Assembly (NCBI GenBank): GCA_900545785.1
Contig: URAA01000040.1
Coordinates: 1-11,933, forward strand
Direction of reading: 5' to 3'
Source: an uncultured Dialister sp.
GTDB taxonomy: Bacteria > Bacillota > Negativicutes > Veillonellales > Dialisteraceae
DNA: 11,933 nucleotides
Part shown: positions 7,493 through 11,933 of the stretch, piece by piece
How the letters are laid out: each line of letters starts with the position of its first letter
Numbering within the stretch: the first letter of the stretch is position 1
Program-made: the position numbers and the translations under genes
Notes under the pieces: generated by a model
Database searches by the model: none
Seen by the model: only the letters and a program-made list of their open reading frames with translations
Told to the model about the DNA's origin: nothing

Positions 7493-8251
7493 ATGTTTGC
7501 ATTTATTACAGGAGCAACCAGCGGAATCGGTCTTGCCACGGCAAAAGCTTTGGCAGGAAAAGGATATGATTTGGCAATTGCTGCAAGAAATGAAAACAAA
7601 CTAAAAGAAATAAAGGAAGAAATAGAAAAAGACTGTTCTGTGAAGGTTACATATTATGTGCTTGACGTCAGCAATAGTGATGATATAAGAAAAATAACTG
7701 CCCGTTGCATGGAAGAATTGGGAGTTCCCGATATCCTTGTCAATAATGCAGGCCTTGCACGAGGACTGGAGCCCTATTATGAAAGCGAAGAAGCAGATGT
7801 TGTCGAAATGATTGAGACCAATATCAAAGGCCTCTTCCTGATGACCCGTGCTTTTCTTCCGGCCATGGTGAAAAGAAATACCGGTCATATTGTAAATCTC
7901 GGATCTACCGCAGGGCTTTACGCTTATGCCGGCGCTGCCGTGTATTGTGCCACCAAGGCGGCAGTCAAAACATTCAGTGACGGAATCCGTATCGATGTGA
8001 TTGACAGCGATATCAAAGTGACGACCATACAGCCGGGAATTGTAGAAACACCGTTCAGCGAAGCTCGATTCAAAGGAGATAAAAAGAGAGCGGCTGCCGT
8101 ATATGAAGGAATAGATGCTCTTCAGGCGGAAGATATAGCCGACATCATTGCTTTTGCAATTGATCGGCCGAAAAGAGTACAGATCAGCGATATTGTGATC
8201 ATGGCCAATCAACAGGCGACAGGCTTTACGGTAAGCAAAAAAAAGAAATGA
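7493..8251 (+). CDS. ydfG: Short-chain dehydrogenase, YdfG-like 3-hydroxy acid dehydrogenase
   Basis: A 252-residue classical SDR enzyme. The cofactor motif TGATSGIG is at 6-13, an Arg in AARNENKL (~32) favours NADP(H), NNAG is at 84-87, and the catalytic set is Asn110, Ser138, Tyr151 and Lys155 (YCATK), followed by PG at 181-182. The phrases NNAGLARGLEP, GHIVNLGSTAG and RFKGD are typical of the YdfG group, which oxidises 3-hydroxy acids such as L-allo-threonine, serine and 3-hydroxypropionate and can reduce malonic semialdehyde. Length matches YdfG (about 248 residues). AAGGAGGT at 7479-7486 sits 6 bases before the ATG and sets the start. The C-terminus is a Lys-rich tail encoded by a run of eight A. 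The tRNA promoter begins 2 bases after the stop, and no hairpin terminator separates them. The enzyme is cytosolic; the exact substrate is unproven. Confidence 0.9.
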   Translation: MFAFITGATSGIGLATAKALAGKGYDLAIAARNENKLKEIKEEIEKDCSVKVTYYVLDVSNSDDIRKITARCMEELGVPDILVNNAGLARGLEPYYESEEADVVEMIETNIKGLFLMTRAFLPAMVKRNTGHIVNLGSTAGLYAYAGAAVYCATKAAVKTFSDGIRIDVIDSDIKVTTIQPGIVETPFSEARFKGDKKRAAAVYEGIDALQAEDIADIIAFAIDRPKRVQISDIVIMANQQATGFTVSKKKK

Positions 8252-8253
8252 TA

Positions 8254-8282
8254 TTGACAAAATCATAGAGTATCAGTAGAAT
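8254..8282 (+). promoter_or_regulatory. Near-consensus promoter of tRNA-Thr
   Basis: A perfect -35 TTGACA (8254-8259), a 17-base spacer and a -10 TAGAAT (8277-8282) place the start near 8289, about 7 bases before the mature tRNA 5' end. The -35 begins right after the stop codon of the dehydrogenase gene. Confidence 0.9.
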
Positions 8283-8295
8283 AAAACATGTTAAC

Positions 8296-8371
8296 GCCGA
8301 TATAGCTCAGCTGGTAGAGCGGCGCATTCGTAATGCGTAGGTCGCAGGTTCAAATCCTGTTGTCGGCTCCA
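8296..8371 (+). tRNA. tRNA-Thr, anticodon CGT
   Basis: A full 76-base cloverleaf. The acceptor stem is GCCGATA/TGTCGGC (one G-U pair), the D arm GCTC/GAGC, the anticodon stem GCGCA/TGCGT with a 7-base loop TTCGTAA, and the T arm GCAGG/CCTGT with loop TTCAAAT. The anticodon CGT is at 8329-8331 and reads ACG. CCA is encoded at 8369-8371, and the discriminator base is T. The sequence closely resembles E. coli tRNA-Thr(CGT) from memory. It is a single tRNA gene with its own promoter and terminator. Confidence 0.97.
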
Positions 8372-8380
8372 GAAACGAAT

Positions 8381-8421
8381 AACCCCGAGAATTCAAAAAT
8401 AGTCTGATTTCTCGGGGTTTT
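8381..8421 (+). terminator. Rho-independent terminator after tRNA-Thr
   Basis: AACCCCGAGAA (8381-8391) pairs perfectly with TTCTCGGGGTT (8409-8419) across a 17-base loop, and more T follows. It begins 10 bases after the tRNA and insulates it from the orphan gene downstream. Confidence 0.92.
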
Positions 8422-8526
8422 GTGTTATCCTGTGTTTTTGGAAAAATATGTTTTCTTAAATGTGTTCTGATGGCTGTAATGATACAAATGAAAGTAAGAA
8501 AATTTTTAAAGTATATTTATTGTTAA

Positions 8527-8550
8527 AAAAGACCTTTTGAGGGTCCTTTT
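8527..8550 (+). terminator. Weak hairpin, possible terminator or attenuator
   Basis: AAAAGACC pairs with GGTC, a bulged C, then TTTT across a 7-base loop, followed by a T-rich stretch. A second small hairpin CTGTTT/AAACAG (8551-8556 and 8567-8572) follows. It lies in the ~270-base gene-free stretch between the tRNA terminator and the orphan gene. Apart from these hairpins, a repeat copy and a possible promoter, nothing is seen there. Confidence 0.35.
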
Positions 8551-8578
8551 CTGTTTTCAAGTAAAGAAACAGGAATTT

Positions 8579-8631
8579 ATGGAAGATCGCTGTAGATTTA
8601 TTAACGATGAATTGCTTTTTCTGAAAGGAAT
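8579..8631. repeat. Dispersed repeat copy A
   Basis: About 70% identical, with one-base gaps, to 9340-9393 by eye alignment. It shares the opening ATGGAAG, a central TGTA, then ATT.ACGAT, and the closing TGCTTTTT..TGAA...GAAT. Unlike copy B it does not form a good hairpin. Confidence 0.45.
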
Positions 8632-8640
8632 CGGTATGAT
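8612..8640 (+). promoter_or_regulatory. Possible promoter of the orphan gene
   Basis: TTGCTT (8612-8617), a 17-base spacer and TATGAT (8635-8640) would start transcription near 8647, about 43 bases before the ATG. The -35 matches the consensus at only three positions and lies inside repeat copy A, so this is tentative. Confidence 0.4.
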
Positions 8641-8677
8641 CGGGGCACAAGATAAAATATATTGATGTCTTTTGATG

Positions 8678-8685
8678 AAGGAGGT
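8678..8685 (+). promoter_or_regulatory. Ribosome binding site that fixes the orphan gene start
   Basis: AAGGAGGT lies 4 bases before the ATG at 8690. A possible TTG start at 8672 lies upstream of this site, so it is not used. Confidence 0.85.
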
Positions 8686-8689
8686 AAAC

Positions 8690-9109
8690 ATGGATCGTTT
8701 AAAGTTGAAGAAAGCAACAGAAGATTTTCCGGCATTCCCTGATATGGATGTTGTGAAAATATACATAAACGGGCACGAAATCAATGAATACCTTGAGGAA
8801 AAAGACCAGCTGATGCCGTTATACCCGGATGAAATATACATGGAGTTGTGTGAGGGCAAGATTGCCGGCCGTCATTTAATTCTTCAGTGCACCTGTGGGG
8901 TATCCGGATGCAACAATATTTCGGTAAAAGTAAGTAAGAAAAAGGGTGTTGTTGTATGGTCCAAATTTCGGAGTTTGATTCGACCTTTAGATTATGTGAA
9001 ATCATTTTCTTTTGATAAAGAGAACTATCAGAAAGAAATGGATAAACTGGCCGGTTGGGCGAGAAAGGAATTAGATATAGAGGCGCGGAAAAATGAAATC
9101 ATTTCATGA
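8690..9109 (+). CDS. Small cytosolic protein with CxCGxxxC cluster, function unknown
   Basis: A 139-residue protein starting at the ATG behind a strong ribosome site. There is no signal peptide or membrane segment. Early parts include VVKIYINGHEINEYL and LMPLYPDEIYMELCEG. Residues 63-74 are LILQCTCGVSGC, with Cys at 67, 69 and 74 (plus Cys54), which could bind a metal such as zinc. Then come VVVWSKFRSLIRPLDY and SFSFDKENYQKEM, and the C-terminal ~30 residues form a charged helix. The layout (short CxCG...C loop, then a V.WS.F strand, then F.F....Y...) recalls a loose group of small bacterial proteins, some of them found near toxin genes as immunity-like proteins; I cannot name the family. No toxin gene is in the window. 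It stands alone downstream of a tRNA gene between two related repeats, which suggests accessory DNA. Confidence 0.85.
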   Translation: MDRLKLKKATEDFPAFPDMDVVKIYINGHEINEYLEEKDQLMPLYPDEIYMELCEGKIAGRHLILQCTCGVSGCNNISVKVSKKKGVVVWSKFRSLIRPLDYVKSFSFDKENYQKEMDKLAGWARKELDIEARKNEIIS

Positions 9110-9328
9110 TTGCCCTGTAGAGGAGTTCAAGCAGTTTAATAAAGTTGACCGCTTGAGATTATAAAAAAGCTAAAATGCCGGAAACTGCTATTGGATATGA
9201 AATTGAAGAGGAACCGGCAACGGAGATTTCCGCAGGACAGCACCCTGGAACAATAGCGCATGATTATCCGATATTTCATCTTTCCGTGAGGTACTATATT
9301 TATACAGTGCTATCAGGTCGCATGATGC

Positions 9329-9961
9329 TCACAGATCACATGGAAGCCGATTGTAATTTTTATTGACGATCGGCTGCTTTTTTTGAAGAGAATAAGGAGA
9401 AAGTACCGGCTTTTTCTGATATTTGAGGAAGCTGCGGACATAGGGCAAAAGACTGATTGCCAGATCGGCGGATACGGCACCGGCAAATACGCCCATAAGT
9501 ACATCTGCCGGATAATGCACGGCGAGGTAAAGACGGGAGAATCCCATGAGAGCCGCGGCTGTTATTGCGGGAATGCCGTAAATACGAGGGAGTATTTTGT
9601 ATACGATGAAAGCAAATGCAAAGGCACAAGCGGTATGTCCCGAGGGGAAAGAAAAATCCGTCGGCGGGCTGATAAGAGGAATAATATCGGGATAAGTTTC
9701 AAAAGGGCGTGCTCTTGCCACCCATTGTTTGAGGATGCCGTTTGTAATGATGAAATTGATGGTGATGGAAAGCAGTGCCGCAAATCCGGCAGAACGCGTT
9801 TTTTGAAATATCAGAAAAAAGACGGCAGAAATAATCCAAATGAGGCCCATGTCGCCTAAATCGGTGATAAACCGGAATATCGGTGTAAGAAAGTCATTTC
9901 TGAAATGCTCTTGAATGAAATAGAGCAAATTTATATCTGAATTTGAAATAAATTGTTCCAT
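9329..9961 (-). CDS. PAP2-family membrane lipid phosphatase
   Basis: A 210-residue integral membrane protein with about five to six hydrophobic segments. The three PAP2 phosphatase motifs are complete: K-x6-RP at 78-86 (KQWVARARP), PSGH at 106-109, and SR-x5-H-x3-D at 142-153 (SRLYLAVHYPAD). His109 and His149 would be the catalytic pair. Members dephosphorylate undecaprenyl pyrophosphate (BcrC-like), phosphatidylglycerol phosphate or similar lipids on the outer face of the inner membrane. Undecaprenyl-pyrophosphate recycling would suit the neighbouring glycan genes, but the substrate is inference. A good AGAAAGGAG site lies 5 bases before the ATG, and a promoter is found 26-54 bases upstream. 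The last ~20 residues (from about SLQKKQ) are polar and are encoded across the hairpin and repeat copy B, so this tail may be a read-in extension. Confidence 0.92.
   Translation of the reverse strand: MEQFISNSDINLLYFIQEHFRNDFLTPIFRFITDLGDMGLIWIISAVFFLIFQKTRSAGFAALLSITINFIITNGILKQWVARARPFETYPDIIPLISPPTDFSFPSGHTACAFAFAFIVYKILPRIYGIPAITAAALMGFSRLYLAVHYPADVLMGVFAGAVSADLAISLLPYVRSFLKYQKKPVLSPYSLQKKQPIVNKNYNRLPCDL
9340..9393. repeat. Dispersed repeat copy B, overlapping a hairpin
   Basis: This is the second copy of the ~54-base sequence at 8579-8631. The two lie in the same orientation and bracket the orphan gene. Read on the minus strand, both copies encode a similar peptide: S-x-QKKQ-x-IVNK, in copy B at the C-terminus of the PAP2 protein. 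Confidence 0.45.
9345..9384 (+). terminator. Rho-independent terminator downstream of the orphan gene
   Basis: AGCCGATTGT (9345-9354) pairs with ACGATCGGCT (9366-9375), ten pairs with one G-T, across an 11-base loop. GC and a run of seven T follow. The T-run is only on the plus strand, so it serves plus-strand transcripts. It lies inside the 3' end of the PAP2 gene on the other strand. The 235 bases before it (9110-9344) hold a small inverted repeat TCAAGC/GCTTGA (9127-9156) and no convincing gene. Confidence 0.75.
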
Positions 9962-9986
9962 GATATCTCCTTTCTTGGAAAGTTGA

Positions 9987-10015
9987 ATTTTATACTAAGC
10001 TGACGGAGATGTCAA
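9987..10015 (-). promoter_or_regulatory. Promoter of the PAP2 gene
   Basis: On the minus strand, a perfect -35 TTGACA (10015-10010), a 17-base spacer and TAAAAT (9992-9987); an overlapping TATAAA gives a 15-base spacer. Transcription would start near 9980, about 19 bases before the ATG. This makes the phosphatase independent of the epimerase gene. Confidence 0.75.
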
Positions 10016-10046
10016 GAAAGTTAAAGAATAATGAAAATATTTTAAG

Positions 10047-10067
10047 AAAACGGGATTGTTATCCGTT
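10047..10067 (-). terminator. Weak terminator at the epimerase stop
   Basis: On the minus strand AACGGAT pairs with ATCCCGTT with one bulged C around a four-base loop, and TTCTT follows. The stop codon (10061-10059) lies in the loop. The stem is short, so termination may be partial. Confidence 0.5.
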
Positions 10068-10976
10068 ATTTTCAAAATAGCGGTTGACGGATTCAAGACC
10101 GATGTCAACAGATGTACGGGGAGTCCATTTCATTCGCTTTTCGGCTTCTTCATTGGACAGACGGGAGTGAAGGATATCTCCTGCGCGGGCAGGCTTATAT
10201 ATAACAGGAACGGTTTTACCGGAAATACGGATCATACGGAGCGCCAAGTCATGAATAGAAATTTCACTGTTGCTGCTGATATTCATGATCCGGTTATCTG
10301 CTTTGTCCAAAGCCTCCAGATTGGCGGCTGCCACATCGCGGACAAAAATAAAGTCTCTTGTCGCCTTGCCGTCTCCATAAATGGTGACAGGTTCTCCTTT
10401 TGCCAATGCTTTTGCAAAGTGATAAATAACACCGCCTTCCCCGGAAGATCCTTGACGGGGGCCGTATACATTGCTGTAGCGAAGAATGGTGTAATTTAAA
10501 CCGTAAAGCCGGTGATAAAGTTTCAAATAATTTTCCGTCATCCATTTGGTAAGCCCGTAAGGGGAGGCCGGTTCGGGAGGCTCCGTTTCGGTCAGGGGCA
10601 GATTGGGATTATCTCCGTAAACGGCAGCAGAAGAAGAAAATATAATTTTCCTGACTCCGTTTTTTCGTGCTGCTTCTAAAATATTGAGCATTCCCATGAT
10701 ATTTTCATCGGCATCAAATTTGGGATCTGCAATGGAAACGGGGACAAGAAGCTGAGCCGCTTCATGGTAGACCGCATCAAAATGGCGGCTGCGGAATAAA
10801 GATTCTATGGAGCTGCTCCGGATATCATCATTGATAAATTCCGCCCCCTCGGGAATGAATTTCTTATTTCCCGTAGAAAGATTGTCTAAAATGGTGACGT
10901 TGTGATGATTTTCGATCAAAGTTTCTGCAATATGGGAACCGATGAAACCGGCACCGCCGGTGATCAATATATTCAT
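10059..10976 (-). CDS. NAD-dependent nucleotide-sugar epimerase (UDP-glucose 4-epimerase type)
   Basis: A 305-residue extended short-chain dehydrogenase. NAD binding is shown by GGAGFIGSH (7-15) and the acidic Asp31 in ILDNLSTG. The catalytic parts are the Ser-rich FSSSAAVYG (113-121) and Tyr140-x3-Lys144 (PYGLTK). YSNVYGPRQ (167-175) and GDGKATRDFIFVRDVA (211-226) are typical of GalE/WbpP-like epimerases. Such enzymes interconvert UDP-glucose and UDP-galactose or their N-acetyl forms in the cytosol, feeding surface polysaccharides. The exact sugar cannot be read from the sequence. The gene starts 17 bases after the stop of the membrane glycosyltransferase gene, and that gap carries its AAGGAG site, so the two are surely one transcript. 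Length is slightly below the ~330 residues of E. coli GalE and fits the shorter bacterial forms. Confidence 0.93.
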   Translation of the reverse strand: MNILITGGAGFIGSHIAETLIENHHNVTILDNLSTGNKKFIPEGAEFINDDIRSSSIESLFRSRHFDAVYHEAAQLLVPVSIADPKFDADENIMGMLNILEAARKNGVRKIIFSSSAAVYGDNPNLPLTETEPPEPASPYGLTKWMTENYLKLYHRLYGLNYTILRYSNVYGPRQGSSGEGGVIYHFAKALAKGEPVTIYGDGKATRDFIFVRDVAAANLEALDKADNRIMNISSNSEISIHDLALRMIRISGKTVPVIYKPARAGDILHSRLSNEEAEKRMKWTPRTSVDIGLESVNRYFENNG

Positions 10977-10983
10977 GATGGGA

Positions 10984-10989
10984 CTCCTT
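10984..10989 (-). promoter_or_regulatory. Ribosome binding site of the epimerase gene
   Basis: AAGGAG on the minus strand, 7 bases before the ATG, lies in the 17-base gap after the glycosyltransferase stop. Confidence 0.75.
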
Positions 10990-10993
10990 GTTT

Positions 10994-11933
10994 TTACATG
11001 AAATTTTCTGACTGATGGATATAAAGCGTATATCCGCCGGCTATTTCAATGGTAGAGCCGGTGCTGTCGTAAGGAAATTCCGCTATATTTTTTCGGGAAG
11101 ATTTATTACTGTCCTTTTTCGTAATAATGATAGCCCTGGGCAAATTGCGTGCTTCTTCTATGGAAATGAAGGGCATGACATTTTTTGCATTCCAGCTCAT
11201 TCCTGAAGGTTTCATAGAATCTATTTTATCTCCGGGGACGGCAGAATAAATGGTTTTTCCACTGTAGAAAACGGCGGAGGTACGGTAAAAGTCTTCAAAA
11301 CATATGGTTGTATCCGTCGTGTCTATTTTACTCAGAGCAAGACCTATTTCTTTTCCCGAATGATTCAGCATGATGGGAGGGGCAATGAAAAGAGAAATGA
11401 TCATGTATGCGCCGAAAGTAACGAGACTTGTCTTTTCTATGCGGAAAGAAATATCTTTATATAAATATGCGGTCAAAATGGAAAGGGAAAATAAGGCAGG
11501 GAAAGTGTAGGTGGTGTATTTCGTGGCGACCATTTGGAAAAATACGAAAACAACGACAGCATACATGATAAGCAGCTGTATGACGGGAGAAGCTTCTCTG
11601 AAATGAAGTTCTTTTCTCTTTTTGAATAATGTAACGGGGAGTGCAAAACTCCATGGAAGAAATCCGATAAAATAAATTAAAATATAGAAATACCATGTGT
11701 TTTGAGCCGGATGTTCCGAGACCGTTGCACGAAGAATATTGTGAACACCGATAAAATTCAATAGGAAATCATAACCGTGCAAATAGGTCATCGTTCCGTA
11801 CCAGCTGCCGGCAATAAGAAGGAATAAAAGCATACCGCTGAACAAATGAACATGGAGCAGTTCTTTTATATCTTTCGCATAGAAGAGAAAAATAACAGCG
11901 GGAAGACCGGGCAAAAAAATTCCGACAGGACCT
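10994..11933 (-). CDS. ArnT/GT83-type membrane glycosyltransferase, 5' partial
   Basis: The frame runs off the right edge. The nearest possible start (TTG at 11914) is preceded in frame by Gly-Pro-Val-Gly-Ile-Phe, so the gene continues and the N-terminal half, with the catalytic loop, is missing. GPVGIFLPGLP resembles the 'KGP.g..lPgl' motif of ArnT-like enzymes. What remains (about 312 residues) has several hydrophobic helices (for example 24-37, 76-92, 108-124, 134-146 and 162-176 from the TTG), short charged loops including ATKYTTYTFPALF, and a C-terminal ~110-residue non-membrane domain. ArnT-type enzymes take a sugar from an undecaprenyl-phosphate carrier and add it to lipid A or other envelope targets on the periplasmic face. 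The downstream epimerase could supply the sugar. The acceptor is unknown. Confidence 0.82.
   Translation of the reverse strand, partial: GPVGIFLPGLPAVIFLFYAKDIKELLHVHLFSGMLLFLLIAGSWYGTMTYLHGYDFLLNFIGVHNILRATVSEHPAQNTWYFYILIYFIGFLPWSFALPVTLFKKRKELHFREASPVIQLLIMYAVVVFVFFQMVATKYTTYTFPALFSLSILTAYLYKDISFRIEKTSLVTFGAYMIISLFIAPPIMLNHSGKEIGLALSKIDTTDTTICFEDFYRTSAVFYSGKTIYSAVPGDKIDSMKPSGMSWNAKNVMPFISIEEARNLPRAIIITKKDSNKSSRKNIAEFPYDSTGSTIEIAGGYTLYIHQSENFM

Noticed and set aside
7601..8266. 221-codon open frame on the minus strand opposite the dehydrogenase gene
   Set aside because: It is antisense to a well-supported SDR gene and has a low-complexity sequence rich in Phe, Tyr, His and Cys, as expected of a shadow frame.
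8672..8689. Upstream TTG start for the orphan gene
   Set aside because: It would place the strong AAGGAGGT inside the gene; the ATG at 8690 is correctly spaced behind that site.
9093..9107. Perfect 15-base palindrome ATGAAAT-C-ATTTCAT at the end of the orphan gene
   Set aside because: It is AT-rich with a one-base centre, cannot form a normal hairpin loop, is not followed by a T-run, and is explained by coding sequence.
9175..9366. 63-codon open frame on the plus strand
   Set aside because: There is no ribosome binding site, it ends inside the terminator hairpin, and the composition is not protein-like.
10056..10499. 147-codon open frame on the plus strand opposite the epimerase gene
   Set aside because: It is the antisense shadow of conserved epimerase codons, with no ribosome site.
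1..11933. CRISPR arrays, insertion sequences, integrases, rRNA
   Set aside because: No regularly spaced repeats, transposase or integrase motifs, or rRNA sequence were seen on either strand.

Overview
The window looks like chromosomal DNA from a diderm Firmicute (Negativicutes, possibly the Dialister/Megasphaera/Veillonella side). This is an inference from two things seen together. The ribosome binding sites (AAGGAGGT type), promoters and proteins have a Firmicute flavour. The genes, however, encode outer-membrane machinery: a secretin, a GspC/PilP-like partner and an LptD/OstA-like beta-barrel protein. No mobile element, CRISPR array or rRNA is visible.

Region 1 (1-6760, + strand) is a tight gene run. 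It holds an exported protein cut by the left edge, an LptD-like barrel protein (8-base overlap), a GspC/PilP-like inner-membrane protein, a secretin whose start lies 79 bases inside the previous gene, and an ABC-F ATPase 26 bases further on. The first four are envelope proteins that could build or serve an outer-membrane channel; the ABC-F protein is a ribosome-associated factor that seems only to share the transcript. A perfect 15-bp hairpin containing the stop codons of both convergent genes ends this run.

Region 2 (6758-8421) has a TPR lipoprotein on the minus strand, divergent from a YdfG-like short-chain dehydrogenase, then a tRNA-Thr(CGT) with its own near-consensus promoter and its own terminator.

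Region 3 (8422-9393) is a gene-poor stretch with one orphan gene for a small cytosolic protein with a CxCGxxxC cluster. It is bracketed by two related ~54-bp sequences, the second of which forms a terminator hairpin. It sits downstream of the tRNA and is the most accessory-looking part.

Region 4 (9329-11933, minus strand) holds a PAP2 lipid phosphatase with its own promoter, and upstream of it an NAD-dependent sugar epimerase preceded by an ArnT/GT83-type membrane glycosyltransferase cut by the right edge. Together they suggest surface-glycan work: nucleotide-sugar supply, transfer from a polyprenyl carrier, and possibly carrier recycling.
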